From Bacteroidales bacterium (GTDB lineage: Bacteria > Bacteroidota > Bacteroidia > Bacteroidales > VadinHA17): a stretch of 64,000 bases of DNA. The stretch's first letter is position 1; each line of letters begins with the position of its first letter. The stretch lies in the NCBI GenBank assembly GCA_029932855.1, contig JAOZPG010000003.1, positions 62,001-126,000 of the forward strand, given 5' to 3'. A model generated the notes under the pieces. That model did not search any database. It had not been told where the DNA came from and was given only the letters and a program-made list of their open reading frames with translations. The position numbers and the translations under genes were made by a program. This document shows, piece by piece, positions 44,124 through 53,914 of the stretch.

Positions 44124-45431
44124 TTAAGGATTGACTTTTTTGTTAAAAAGTTCTACAACTGTTTTTGTCATCACAAGTATTCCTGTTTCAATTGTCTTTT
44201 TGTAATCGGGAGCAAAAAGTGGTGAATGCAGGGGTGGCAGGCTTGTTCTTTCCTCAAGATGTTTCTTCATTAGCTGCTCTGATACTCCGCCCAGCCAAAA
44301 TATTAATATTGGGATATCTTCTTCCGTACGTCCATATTTGCCAAAATCTTCGCCTGCCATAACCGGATCCACTTTCAGTGTATTATCGCTTCCAATTGCT
44401 TCCTGCATATAGCCTGCTGCTATTTCAGTAAGATCCGGGTCATTATATACAGGTGGGGTATTTTCTTTTGCATTTACAACCCGGGGGTATTTTTCTGCTG
44501 GCAGATCTGCCGAAGCAGCAACTCCTGCTGATATTCTGTTTATGGCTTCCATCATTTGATCATATATCTCATCCTTATAGTACCTGAGCGTTAGCTGAAG
44601 ATTAACTTCATCGGGGATAATATTATGCTTTGTGCCGCCATGAATTGAACCAACTGTAATAACAGCCGGATCAAGGGGTGATAATTCACGACTGACAATT
44701 GTCTGCAGGTCGAGGATTATCCTGGAAGCCAGCACAACAGGATCTATACAACTTTGAGGATAGGCTCCATGTCCCCCTTCACCAAATATCTTAATATCTA
44801 CCGAGCTAACACCTGCAAAAGCCGGTCCCGGGCAGTAACCAATCTTTCCCGACTGTATATTGGGAGAAACATGCAAAGCAAGTGCATAATCGGGGACAGG
44901 AAACTTTTTAAATAGTCCGGCGTTTATCATAGAACTGGCTCCTCCGCTTGTCTCTTCGGCCTGCTGCGCAATGAGAATAAGTGTGCCACTCCAGCGATCT
45001 TTGAAGTTTACAAGTGCCCGGGCAGTGCCTGTCCAGACACTCATATGTGTATCATGTCCGCAGGCATGCATGATGCCTTCTTTTGTACTGGCATATGGAA
45101 GATTGGTTTTTTCAACTATTGGCAGGGCATCCATATCTGTCCTGACCATTATGACAGGGCCGGAACCATTTTTCAAAACACCTACCACACTGTTTCCCCC
45201 AAGATCCCTTGTAACTTCAAATCCAAGTTGTTCAAGTACGGCTGCCATCTTTTTCTTTGTCTCAAATTCGTAATGTGACAGTTCAGGATTCTGGTGAAGA
45301 TTGAGATAAAGCTCCCCGATCTCTTCCATATTCGCACTTATGAATTTATTTATTTCTTTTTTATCAATACTTTGAGTAAAGGCAAATGAAGCAGAAGTAA
45401 AGAGAAGGACAAGAAAAGTTAGTTTTTTCAT
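44124..45431 (-). CDS. exported M20-family amidohydrolase
   Basis: A 435-residue zinc aminoacylase/carboxypeptidase (M20D, IAA-amino-acid hydrolase type). A signal peptide (about residues 1-19, ending AFTQ) is present. The metal-binding motifs VRTDMDALPI, HACGHDTHMSV and AQQAEETSGGAS are intact, and the lid domain contains VDIKIFGEGGHGAYPQ. It should cleave N-acyl or dipeptide bonds outside the cytoplasm. Together with the downstream ggt gene it suggests peptide or glutathione scavenging. The 38-bp tandem repeats lie just upstream. Confidence 0.93.
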   Translation of the reverse strand: MKKLTFLVLLFTSASFAFTQSIDKKEINKFISANMEEIGELYLNLHQNPELSHYEFETKKKMAAVLEQLGFEVTRDLGGNSVVGVLKNGSGPVIMVRTDMDALPIVEKTNLPYASTKEGIMHACGHDTHMSVWTGTARALVNFKDRWSGTLILIAQQAEETSGGASSMINAGLFKKFPVPDYALALHVSPNIQSGKIGYCPGPAFAGVSSVDIKIFGEGGHGAYPQSCIDPVVLASRIILDLQTIVSRELSPLDPAVITVGSIHGGTKHNIIPDEVNLQLTLRYYKDEIYDQMMEAINRISAGVAASADLPAEKYPRVVNAKENTPPVYNDPDLTEIAAGYMQEAIGSDNTLKVDPVMAGEDFGKYGRTEEDIPILIFWLGGVSEQLMKKHLEERTSLPPLHSPLFAPDYKKTIETGILVMTKTVVELFNKKVNP

Positions 45432-45470
45432 CAGGTATATTTTATTACTTAAGATAATTTTTAAACAATG

Positions 45471-45552
45471 AAAAGTTTCATTTGTGTACAGATAATTTTA
45501 AAGCTACAAAAAGTCTCATCTGTGTACAGATAATTTTAAAGCTACAAAAAGT
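45471..45552. repeat. 38-bp direct tandem repeat upstream of the M20 peptidase
   Basis: The unit AAAAGT(T/C)TCAT(T/C)TGTGTACAG followed by ATAATTTTAAAGCTACAA occurs at 45471 and 45509, and a third partial copy starts at 45547. The period is 38 bp and only two bases differ between full copies. It lies in the leader or upstream region of the minus-strand peptidase gene. It is too short and too uniform to be a CRISPR array. Confidence 0.85.
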
Positions 45553-45877
45553 TTTATTAGCTTCGATAAAAACAGGAATAAGAACAAGTATAATATAATC
45601 GAAATAGTTAAAAAGTACTTTGCCCCGATCTGAAATAGCCTTACACGAAAAGTAATGTTATGGAAAAAATTCCGAAAAACAAGTAGGTTCCGGGAATACA
45701 AAAGGATTATTTAATGTTCTTTAAATTGAATGTAGTGCAAAAAATTGAACCTGGAGAAATCAGTATTTACAGTGTAAGAAAGGAATAGTGGTATTTTAAT
45801 CCAATAATATGCCAAATAAGCTTTTGAGCTTATTAACACATTCTGAGTTAAGAAGATGCCCGAAAGAATTATTACTA
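45553..45877. other. non-coding stretch downstream of the ferritin-like gene
   Basis: About 325 bp of AT-rich sequence between the tandem repeats and the ferritin-like stop codon. No gene, hairpin terminator or RNA was recognised. Confidence 0.5.
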
Positions 45878-46342
45878 TTAATTCTCTGTAAGGATATTAT
45901 CGTCGTACTCTATTTCAAACCTTAACTTATGCTTGGCTTCTTCCTGGGCAAGCATGAGGAACATATCCCTGAACTCGGGGTTGTCTGTTTTCCCTGCCAG
46001 GTCGGAATACAGCCTGAATGCTGCTTTTTCTTCCTTCATGGCAATTATCAGTGCATCCTGGTAGCTAAGGTCAGACCTCGTAGAATTGACTTCAACAAGA
46101 TAATCTCCTATCTCAAGATCCTGTACTTTTTCGTTCTTAAAGAAGATATTGCGCTTATTATTGGCTTTGAGATGCTGCAATTTCTTCTTATGCCCCAGCT
46201 CTTCACGTGAGAACTGCACAAATATTTCTCCCATTTCTTTATTGGCCACCCTGGTTGCAAGGTCTGCATAAAGGTCTGAAGCCCTTTGTTCATCCTTGAT
46301 AGCCATATCAAGTATGTCATCAATTGATTTAAACTTTTTCAT
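45878..46342 (-). CDS. ferritin-like (rubrerythrin-type) diiron protein
   Basis: A 154-residue four-helix bundle. Two diiron half-sites are visible. The first is E in KDEQRASDLYADL with EELGHKKKL (ExxH). The second is E in MKEEKAAFRLYSDL with QEEAKHKLRFE (ExxH). No rubredoxin domain is present, so it is an erythrin-like peroxidase or iron-handling protein. A role in peroxide defence in an anaerobe fits the family. It is monocistronic. Confidence 0.9.
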   Translation of the reverse strand: MKKFKSIDDILDMAIKDEQRASDLYADLATRVANKEMGEIFVQFSREELGHKKKLQHLKANNKRNIFFKNEKVQDLEIGDYLVEVNSTRSDLSYQDALIIAMKEEKAAFRLYSDLAGKTDNPEFRDMFLMLAQEEAKHKLRFEIEYDDNILTEN

Positions 46343-46777
46343 AGTTAAGTTTTAGTTATTAAGAATATAATTATCAGTTAATTAAACAATGAATATATGT
46401 GATAAATATACATACACTGCATTAGAAAATTCGAATTTATTTTTTTCTTTGTCATTAAAAATATTTGTTTTACCCTGTAATTATGTAGTTTCAAAAAGCT
46501 ATTCGGTATTCTTATAAAATGAGTTATAAAACATATTTATGTTTCTTGACTATGTTTTAATAAGTGCTAGTTTTATAGCTTGTTTGATAAATATATGAAA
46601 TCTGTCATTTTTGAAGTCATTATTATAGAATAATTTTGTAATAAAGGATGCTTTAATCTTTATAAGGAGAAACATAAGAACGGACTTATGAGAAACTGAA
46701 AATAAGAAATAACTACTTACGCGAGGTTGTATTTTCTTAATTAATTTATTATTAAGTAATTATAAAAATCTAAACAC
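46343..46777. other. AT-rich intergenic region before nfnA
   Basis: About 435 bp between divergent genes, very AT-rich with stops in all frames. It must hold the promoters of the ferritin-like gene and nfnA. I could not place a convincing TTTG / TAnnTTTG pair, and I see no RNA structure. Confidence 0.5.
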
Positions 46778-47611
46778 GTGAATAAAATTGTTGAAAAAGA
46801 ATTTTTTTCCGAACATGTGGTAAAACTGGTTGTTGAAGCACCGGAAATAGCACGTAGCAGAAAGGCCGGCCATTTTATTATTTTAAGAGTGGGACAGAAG
46901 GGCGAACGTATCCCCCTGACAATTGCTTCCGCCGACACACAAAAAGGAACGATTACCCTTATTGTACAGACGGTTGGAGTAAGTTCGGATAAGCTTTCAC
47001 GACTTGAGGTGGGAGATAAAATAACCGATCTCGTGGGGCCATTGGGAAAAGCAACTCACATAGAAAAGCTTGGTACTATCCTTGCCACAGGTGGTGGTGT
47101 GGGGGTTGCTCCCTTACTGCCGATTGTTGAGGCGTTTAAAGCTGCCGGGAATAAGGTGATTTCTGTTATTGCTGCAAGGAATAAAGATCTTATAATACTT
47201 GAACAGGAGATAAAGAAGCATTCTGATGAGCTGATAATAATGACAGATGATGGTTCATATGGGAAAAAGGGACTTATTACAGAGGGTATGGAGGAGATAA
47301 TAAACAAGGAAAAGATAGATAAGTGTATTACGGTAGGACCGGCTATAATGATGAAATATGTGGCGATTTTAACTAAAGAATATAAGATCCCAACGGAAGC
47401 CAGTCTTAATACCCTTATGGTTGACGGCACAGGTATGTGTGGTGCCTGCCGGGTTACTGTTGGCGGAAAGACAAAGTTCGTTTGTGTTGACGGTCCTGAA
47501 TTTAATGCCGATGAAATAGACTTTGATGAGATGCTGTCCAGGCTTAAGTCATATAAGAAGGAAGAGGAAGAAGCTTATAAAAGATACCTTTCTAAATATC
47601 AAAAGGCATAA
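46778..47611 (+). CDS. nfnA: NfnA-type ferredoxin:NADP+ oxidoreductase small subunit
   Basis: A 277-residue flavoprotein. An N-terminal FAD-binding beta-barrel (RIPLTIASAD) and an NAD-binding domain (ATGGGVGVAPLLPIVEAF) are followed by a 2Fe-2S cluster site (DGTGMCGACRVTVGGK...FVCVDGPEF, first Cys about residue 221). It pairs with the next gene as the NfnAB or sulfide dehydrogenase (SudBA) complex, which couples NADH and reduced ferredoxin to NADPH by electron bifurcation. The start codon is GTG. The gene is separated from nfnB by 2 bp. A Lys/Glu-rich tail of about 20 residues is a normal feature. Confidence 0.92.
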   Translation: MNKIVEKEFFSEHVVKLVVEAPEIARSRKAGHFIILRVGQKGERIPLTIASADTQKGTITLIVQTVGVSSDKLSRLEVGDKITDLVGPLGKATHIEKLGTILATGGGVGVAPLLPIVEAFKAAGNKVISVIAARNKDLIILEQEIKKHSDELIIMTDDGSYGKKGLITEGMEEIINKEKIDKCITVGPAIMMKYVAILTKEYKIPTEASLNTLMVDGTGMCGACRVTVGGKTKFVCVDGPEFNADEIDFDEMLSRLKSYKKEEEEAYKRYLSKYQKA

Positions 47612-47613
47612 CT

Positions 47614-49089
47614 ATGGAAAGAATACTAGAATATCTTAAGAAAGAAAGAGCACAGGAGTGGCGCGCAGAACTTAGAAGTTCCCTGAAAACAAAGGAGCGT
47701 ATCGGGATGGAACGTCTTGCTATGCCTGAGGAATCCCCTGCAAAAAGAAGTACGGATTATAGTGAAGTAAACAAGGGACTGACAGAAAAGATGGCAATTC
47801 ACGAAGCCAGGAGATGTATCGATTGTCCTGATCCAACATGTATTACAGGTTGTCCTGTAGGTATAAATATTCCAAAGTTCATTAAAAAGATTGAGGCCGG
47901 TAAATTCCTGGATGCGGCTGTGGTTCTTAAAGAAACAAATGCCCTTCCTGCAGTCTGCGGTCGTGTATGTCCCCAGGAGATACAATGTGAACAGTCATGC
48001 TTTTATACACAGAAACTGGGTAAGACGCCCGTGGCAATTGGTAATCTAGAGCGTTTTGCAGCCGATTTCGAAAGAGACAGTGGCAAAGTATCTATTCCGG
48101 AGATAGCTGAAAAAAATGGGATTAAAGTAGCTTCTGTCGGTTCTGGCCCTGCTGCACTGGCCTGGGCCGGGGATATGGCTAAGATGGGTTATGATGTGAC
48201 GGTTTTTGAGGCTCTTCATGAAATTGGAGGGGTATTGAAATATGGTATCCCCGAGTTCAGGCTCAGGAATGAGATTGTTGATGTGGAGATAGAGATATTA
48301 AAGAAAATGGGAGTGAAGTTTATTTGCAATTTTATTGTTGGTAAGACTGCTACCATTGAGGATCTGGAGAAGGATGGCTTTGCAGCTTTTTTAGTGGCAT
48401 CGGGTGCAGGATTGCCGAACTTTATGAATATCCCCGGTGAGAACTACATAGGGATATATTCCTCAAATGAATACCTCACAAGGGTGAACCTGATGAATGC
48501 TGCAGATCCTGATTATGATACTCCTGTGTTAAGTGGAAACAGGGTTGCTGTAATTGGTGGGGGAAACACGGCTATGGATTCTGTACGTACAGCCAAACGT
48601 CTTGGTGCAGAACATGCAATGATCATATACAGGCGTTCGATTGAAGAGATGCCCGCACGGGATGAGGAGATCAAACATGCCCAGGAAGAAGGGATTGAAT
48701 TTCTTAATCTGAACAGTCCTCTTGAATATTTTGGTGATGAAAACGGAAGGGTATGCAGGATGAAGCTTCAAAAGATGAAGCTTGGCGAACCTGATGATTC
48801 CGGAAGGCGCAGGCCGGTACCAATAAAAGGATCGGAGTATGAGATAGATGTGGATACCGTAGTTGTGAGTGTTGGGGTTTCTCCCAATCCGCTTATTCCT
48901 CAAAGCCTTCCTGAGCTTGAAGTTTCATCATGGGGTACAATTAAGGTAGGGAAGGACAATATGCAATCCTCCATACCAAACATTTTTGCCGGTGGCGACA
49001 TAGTAAGAGGAGGGGCAACGGTTATCCTTGCTATGGGTGATGGCAGGGCTGCTGCGGCCTCTATGGACAGCTATTTAAGGAAAAAATAA
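47614..49089 (+). CDS. nfnB: NfnB-type NADPH-dependent oxidoreductase large subunit (GltD-like)
   Basis: A 491-residue protein, often annotated as glutamate synthase (NADPH) GltA, homotetrameric. Two 4Fe-4S motifs lie near the N-terminus (CIDCPDPTCITGCPVG and CGRVCPQEIQCEQSC). A FAD site GSGPAALAWAG and an NADPH site VIGGGNTAMDSVRTAKRLGA follow. C-terminal FAGGDIVRGGATVILAMGDGR is the FAD ribityl-binding signature. With NfnA directly upstream, the bifurcating transhydrogenase function is the best assignment. True glutamate synthase would need the large GltB subunit, which is absent here. Confidence 0.92.
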   Translation: MERILEYLKKERAQEWRAELRSSLKTKERIGMERLAMPEESPAKRSTDYSEVNKGLTEKMAIHEARRCIDCPDPTCITGCPVGINIPKFIKKIEAGKFLDAAVVLKETNALPAVCGRVCPQEIQCEQSCFYTQKLGKTPVAIGNLERFAADFERDSGKVSIPEIAEKNGIKVASVGSGPAALAWAGDMAKMGYDVTVFEALHEIGGVLKYGIPEFRLRNEIVDVEIEILKKMGVKFICNFIVGKTATIEDLEKDGFAAFLVASGAGLPNFMNIPGENYIGIYSSNEYLTRVNLMNAADPDYDTPVLSGNRVAVIGGGNTAMDSVRTAKRLGAEHAMIIYRRSIEEMPARDEEIKHAQEEGIEFLNLNSPLEYFGDENGRVCRMKLQKMKLGEPDDSGRRRPVPIKGSEYEIDVDTVVVSVGVSPNPLIPQSLPELEVSSWGTIKVGKDNMQSSIPNIFAGGDIVRGGATVILAMGDGRAAAASMDSYLRKK

Positions 49090-49347
49090 GAGCCCTGCTA
49101 TCGGGGGGGAGCATGGGATATAATTTACATGCTCATATGCTGCACTTATGCATATTTTTATTTCCAGTAATTATATCAAAGCAGGAAAAAGAATCAAAAA
49201 CTTACATCATGGAAAGCATTGAAGTCATCATTCAAAATGATTTCAATAATTAAAAAGTATCTCTTAACTTTAGCATTCAATCTGTACGGTTATCAGACTT
49301 TAAACGATAGATCTGTTTTTAAAGGAAATTATAAACTAAAGATTAAT

Positions 49348-50130
49348 ATGAAATATTTAGCACTCTTAATATCATTATTTCTGATTACTGCTTGTTCAGA
49401 TAAGCAAGAGCTTATGGTTGTTGCCCATAGAGGGGCTTCCGGATATGCACCGGAAAATTCTTTGTCGGCAATGAGTAAAGCAATTGAGATGAATGCCGGA
49501 ATGAGTGAACTGGATGTACAGGAAACTGCTGATGGAAAAATAATTTTATTACACGATAAAAACTTGAAAAGAACTGCGGGGATAGAAAAAAATATCTGGG
49601 AATTGAATTATGATGATTTAAAAGCTGTTGATATAGGAGAATGGTTTTCTGAGGAGTATAAGGGAGAACCAATTCCTACTTTAGACGAGGTTATTGATCT
49701 GGTTAGGGGTAAAATGAAATTGAACATTGAACTTAAAGCCAATAAACATGAAAAAATGTTAGCGGAGAGAGCTCTGAAAATTGTTGAAGACAATAACTTT
49801 TTAGACCAGGTTGTGTTTACTTCTTTCAAGTTTGATGAAATAAGAAAAATCCGTGCTTTAAATAAAGAAGCCAGGGTAGGCTATATATTTAAGAAATTAC
49901 CGGATGATGTTGATGTGTTTTCTGAAGATATAGACATACTTAGCACAAATTATTTAATTGTTGACGCTGATTTTATTAAGAAAGCCAGAGATGCCGGAAA
50001 GGAGGTCGCTGTATGGACAGTTAATAAGCCGGAAGATATGAAAAGGATGATTGAACTTGGAGTAGATGCTATTATTACAAACTATCCTGATGTGCTTCAT
50101 AATGTATTAAATGGAAGTAGTAACAAATGA
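49348..50130 (+). CDS. glycerophosphodiester phosphodiesterase lipoprotein
   Basis: A 260-residue GDPD enzyme that hydrolyses glycerophosphodiesters to glycerol 3-phosphate and an alcohol. The signal peptide ends at lipobox LITAC (Cys about 16), so it is a lipoprotein. VAHRGASGYAPENSLSAM holds the catalytic His and Arg/Glu, LDVQETADGKIILLHDKNLKRT holds the second His, and LNIELKANK is the metal-binding Glu. I use the ATG at 49348. An upstream frame of 43 residues has no lipoprotein signal in the right place. The stop overlaps the next start (ATGA). It is the first gene of a three-gene exported operon. Confidence 0.92.
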   Translation: MKYLALLISLFLITACSDKQELMVVAHRGASGYAPENSLSAMSKAIEMNAGMSELDVQETADGKIILLHDKNLKRTAGIEKNIWELNYDDLKAVDIGEWFSEEYKGEPIPTLDEVIDLVRGKMKLNIELKANKHEKMLAERALKIVEDNNFLDQVVFTSFKFDEIRKIRALNKEARVGYIFKKLPDDVDVFSEDIDILSTNYLIVDADFIKKARDAGKEVAVWTVNKPEDMKRMIELGVDAIITNYPDVLHNVLNGSSNK

Positions 50131-50987
50131 TGATTAGAAATGTATACTTAATATTTGTTTTCCTCTTTTCTGTAACAACAACATTAGCACAAGGATTTGA
50201 ATTGATTAGAACCATTGAAGTGGCTGGGAGGCAAGGCGTAACAGCTGATTCTAATTATTACTATGTTAGTGGGAGCAAGTCTCTTTACAAATATGCTAAA
50301 GACGGTAAGCTCCTTGCTTCGAATGATACGCCATTTAAGCAGTTAACATTAAAGGCAAATCACCTTGGTGATATTGACTATCACAATGGTGAAATATTTA
50401 CCGGGGTAGAATTTTTTGATAATGGAAAGGCAATTAATATTCAGATAATTATTTATGACGCAGAAACTTTGGAGTTTAAGAGATTCTATACTCTGGAGCC
50501 TGAATCGGGACAGAAAGAGGTTTGTGGAATTACCGTGGATGCAAAGAATAATACAATCTGGATGGCTGATTGGATAGATGGTGCTTACCTCTATAAGTAT
50601 GATTTGAATTCAGGAAAATATCTTGCTAAGCAGCATATCTTTCCTGTTCCGGAAAAACAGCAGGGAGTTAAAGTGTGGAACAACAAAATACTTATAACTT
50701 CAGATGATGGCGATGCGGAATATAACGAACCTGATCACTTATATAGCATTCCGGTATTAGATAATAAAACAAGTGTGGAAATATCATTGTTAAAAACATT
50801 CGATGACGTAAAATTCAATGGCGAAATTGAAGGATTAAGTTATGATGAAACAATTAATAGTATAATAGTTCATTTTAACAGGGGGACACGGGTCGTTAAT
50901 GGAATGCCAACAGGGTTTTATCCGGGTTACGAAAAAGAAATTCATGAACTGTATATTTATAAGATCATAAGCGAAGAAGAATTATGA
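50127..50987 (+). CDS. secreted beta-propeller-like protein
   Basis: A 286-residue protein with a signal peptide (about residues 1-21, cleavage after TLAQ). The rest is rich in beta strands with WD/SMP-30-like repeats (GVTADSNYYYVSG, GITVDAKNNTIWMADW, GLSYDETINSIIV). It most resembles SMP-30/gluconolactonase-type or other NHL-like propellers, but no catalytic residues can be assigned. It overlaps the phosphodiesterase gene upstream and the phosphatase gene downstream by 4 bp each, so all three should be produced together. Confidence 0.8.
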   Translation: MMIRNVYLIFVFLFSVTTTLAQGFELIRTIEVAGRQGVTADSNYYYVSGSKSLYKYAKDGKLLASNDTPFKQLTLKANHLGDIDYHNGEIFTGVEFFDNGKAINIQIIIYDAETLEFKRFYTLEPESGQKEVCGITVDAKNNTIWMADWIDGAYLYKYDLNSGKYLAKQHIFPVPEKQQGVKVWNNKILITSDDGDAEYNEPDHLYSIPVLDNKTSVEISLLKTFDDVKFNGEIEGLSYDETINSIIVHFNRGTRVVNGMPTGFYPGYEKEIHELYIYKIISEEEL

Positions 50988-51901
50988 AGAATATTTATTC
51001 AACTAAATTGACAATTATCTATTTATTGATAATTATTGGCTTTTCAGCATGCCAGAACCGGGATGTAAATGACTTTACCGGACCAATAGAGGGCTTTAGC
51101 GAAGAGGCCAATTTGCAATTGGACAGATTTCTGCAGGAAACAAAAAATGAAAGCGGAAGAAAAATAGCCGTATTCGACGGTGATGGCACGGTGCTGGGAC
51201 AAACACCACACTACCTTGCTGATGAAGCGATGTATAATTATGCACTTAGTCATCCTGATAAAAATCCGGAGATATTTCAGGAAATGATTGGCCAGTTAAA
51301 TGTTTCAATACCTTATGTGCAGAACAGGGTAAAGTATATTTCAGGAATGTCCTTACAGGAGTACAGGGATCTCGGGGAAGATTTTTTTAACAAGTATTAT
51401 TCAAATAAAATATTTGAACCTATGCGTGACCTGATATCAGTCCTTAAACAAAACGGATTTGAGATTTGGATAATTACAGCTTCACCGGAGGGAATGTATC
51501 AACAGTTTCTGAGTAAAGCACTTGAGATACCTATTACAAATATTGTTGGGATCAAGTCTGTTATTAAGGATGGTATTATAACTGATGAAATAATTAATCC
51601 TGTTCCCCAGGATCATGGTAAAAAATGGGCAATAGAATCATTTGTTCAGGATGTGCCTTTATTAGTTGCCGGCAACAGCAGAGGTGATAAAGAGATGATT
51701 GAATTTAGCAGGGGACTTAAGATGATAGTAAATCCCGATGAACATATTGCTCCTGACCAGCAGGAAAGCATTTCTGATTATGCAAAGAAGAATGATTGGC
51801 TTATTGTGAGAATCAATGATGTCCCTGCCGATGATTTTCCCTCAGTTTCATCTAAAAAGTTTAACATCAGGTTAAATAAAACTCATACAGTTGAAAGATA
51901 G
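50984..51901 (+). CDS. HAD-superfamily phosphatase lipoprotein
   Basis: A 305-residue exported HAD hydrolase. The signal peptide ends at lipobox GFSAC (Cys about 23). Motif I is VFDGDGTVLG (DxDxT), motif II IITAS, the Lys is in HGKKWAI and motif IV is GNSRGDKEMIE. The architecture resembles phosphoserine-phosphatase-like and extracytoplasmic acid phosphatases. The location next to a glycerophosphodiesterase suggests removal of phosphate from a phospholipid-derived headgroup or glycerol phosphate. The substrate is inferred only from context. It is the last gene of the operon. Confidence 0.87.
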   Translation: MKNIYSTKLTIIYLLIIIGFSACQNRDVNDFTGPIEGFSEEANLQLDRFLQETKNESGRKIAVFDGDGTVLGQTPHYLADEAMYNYALSHPDKNPEIFQEMIGQLNVSIPYVQNRVKYISGMSLQEYRDLGEDFFNKYYSNKIFEPMRDLISVLKQNGFEIWIITASPEGMYQQFLSKALEIPITNIVGIKSVIKDGIITDEIINPVPQDHGKKWAIESFVQDVPLLVAGNSRGDKEMIEFSRGLKMIVNPDEHIAPDQQESISDYAKKNDWLIVRINDVPADDFPSVSSKKFNIRLNKTHTVER

Positions 51902-52186
51902 ATTTCATTTCTATAAAAGTGTATTTCGGGAGGCAAAGATTTAATTCAGTGCTTTTTTAGCTGCAGGATTGATTTTTCTTTTAGCTATGGGGAAACGATA
52001 ACCGTAATAAACCCGGTATTATTATTAATTGATTGCCTGACTTTTATTTAAAAGAAGTTGAAAATTTCAGTATGGACAATTCAATTATTTCCTATTTTTA
52101 AGAGTTCTTTTGAGAATTTTTCTTCAATTCCCGGAAACTCTTTAGGATACAGGATTATTTGAATGAATACTGAAATTTTTTAATTC

Positions 52187-53863
52187 ATGACTAAAATTGT
52201 ATTAGGACTGGACTTTGGTTCATCCTCAGTGAGGGTGCTGAGCATGAAGCTTGAGAGCGGAGAACTGCTTAGCAGCATTGAGCAGCCCTATACCTCCGGA
52301 AATAATGGTGTGCTAAGTTCAGATAATATCCATCTGGCACGGCAGAGTCCTTCCGATTACATGAACTCAATGGAGATTGCTTTACAAAAGGCAAAGGATA
52401 AAAATATGAAGGCAGGAATTGAAATGTCTGCAGTTGCAGGCATAGGTGTTGATGCCACCGGATCAACACCTCTTCCTGTAAAACATGATTTAACTCCCTT
52501 ATCAGATATAGCTGCTTTTAAGAATAATCTTAATGCATATTCATGGATGTGGAAAGACCATTGTTCTTATAAAGAGGCAGATAAAATTACGGAAGTAATA
52601 AGCAGGATAAGGCCGGTTTTCCTTGATAAGATAGGTGGAGCATATTCTTCGGAATGGTTCTGGGCAAAGATCCTTCATTGCAGGAATATAGACAAAAAGG
52701 TGTTTGATGCAGCTGATACATGGCTGGAGCTGTCTGATTATATTCCTGCTGTGCTTACAGGGAAAAAGGATATTTCTGAAGTGAAGAGAAATGTTTGTGC
52801 GGCAGGACACAAGGGCCTTTACAGCAATGAGTGGGGAGGTTTCCCTGACAGGGAGTTTATTAAAGAACTTCATCCCGACCTGCTGAAAGTATTAAAGAGC
52901 CTGCCGGAAGAAACTTTTTCAATAGAATACAGCAGCGGGGAACTGTCTGCCGAATGGGCAGGAAAGACAGGTATGCAGGCGGGGATACCGGTTGCAATGG
53001 GAATTCTTGATGCCCATGCCGGAGCGGTGGGGTCGGGAATTAAAGAAGGAAGACTGGTTAAAATAATTGGTACTTCAAGCTGTGACCTGGTACTGGGTGA
53101 CCTGGAAAGTGGTAATTCCGGCATCCAGGGAGTAGCAGGAGTAGCAGCCGATTCTGTATTGCCTGGCTATTACGGAATAGAAGCAGGACAAAGTGCTGTT
53201 GGTGATATTCTTAACTGGTACATAAGCGGGCTCTTAAGAAATACCAGGACCCATGCTGAGCTAAGCAGGGAGGCTGCAAAGCTGAAGGCAGGGGAAAGCG
53301 GACTATTGGGGCTGGACTGGAATAACGGTAACCGTTCCATATTATCAGATCCCCTTCTTTCGGGACTGATAATGGGACAGAGCCTGCAGACCAGGGATTA
53401 TGAGATATACAGGGCACTTATAGAGTCAATAGCTTTTGGTGCCCGGCGTATTATTGAAGATATGGAAAGGCAGGGAGTGCTAATAAACGAGCTTGTTAAT
53501 TGTGGTGGGATAAGTCAAAAAAATGAGCTTTTCATGCAGATCTATGCGGATGTGATGAATAAGCCTATGAAAATTGCAGCAACAGATGAGACAGTTGCAC
53601 TTGGTGCTGCTTTGACGGGAGCATATGCTGCATACAGGGCCATAGGGAAAGATATTACTTACAGGGAGTTACAGGATAAAAGTTGTAAAATACAGGATAG
53701 GATCTATCAGCCGGATACAGGCTCTGCCGGCGTTTATGATAAATTATATCAGCTGTATCTGAAGCTACATGATTCTTTTGGAATAGAAGGAACAAATACC
53801 GGGCTCTACAGTGTTATGAAGGAGCTTATTGAAATAAAAAATAGCATCAATGACCTAAATTAG
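52187..53863 (+). CDS. FGGY-family sugar kinase, ribulokinase (AraB)-type
   Basis: A 558-residue FGGY kinase. The N-terminal LGLDFGSSSVRVL is the first phosphate-binding loop. GIGVDATGSTPLPV, AYSWMWKDHCSYKEAD and GGAYSSEWFWAKILH match ribulokinase AraB rather than fuculokinase. EAGQSAVGDILNWY and the C-terminal VNCGGISQKNELFMQIYADV with DETVALGAALTGAYAA also fit AraB. AraB-type enzymes phosphorylate several ribuloses. The next gene is an L-fucose/D-arabinose isomerase, so D-ribulose or L-fuculose could be the substrate. The gene is 51 bp upstream of fucI. Confidence 0.9.
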   Translation: MTKIVLGLDFGSSSVRVLSMKLESGELLSSIEQPYTSGNNGVLSSDNIHLARQSPSDYMNSMEIALQKAKDKNMKAGIEMSAVAGIGVDATGSTPLPVKHDLTPLSDIAAFKNNLNAYSWMWKDHCSYKEADKITEVISRIRPVFLDKIGGAYSSEWFWAKILHCRNIDKKVFDAADTWLELSDYIPAVLTGKKDISEVKRNVCAAGHKGLYSNEWGGFPDREFIKELHPDLLKVLKSLPEETFSIEYSSGELSAEWAGKTGMQAGIPVAMGILDAHAGAVGSGIKEGRLVKIIGTSSCDLVLGDLESGNSGIQGVAGVAADSVLPGYYGIEAGQSAVGDILNWYISGLLRNTRTHAELSREAAKLKAGESGLLGLDWNNGNRSILSDPLLSGLIMGQSLQTRDYEIYRALIESIAFGARRIIEDMERQGVLINELVNCGGISQKNELFMQIYADVMNKPMKIAATDETVALGAALTGAYAAYRAIGKDITYRELQDKSCKIQDRIYQPDTGSAGVYDKLYQLYLKLHDSFGIEGTNTGLYSVMKELIEIKNSINDLN

Positions 53864-53914
53864 TATTCCTGGTGTTATATAATCAGGATATAATAAACAA
53901 AGACATATTATAAT

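Noticed and set aside
45471..45552. CRISPR-like array of 38-bp repeats
   Set aside because: Only two full copies, directly adjacent with no spacers.
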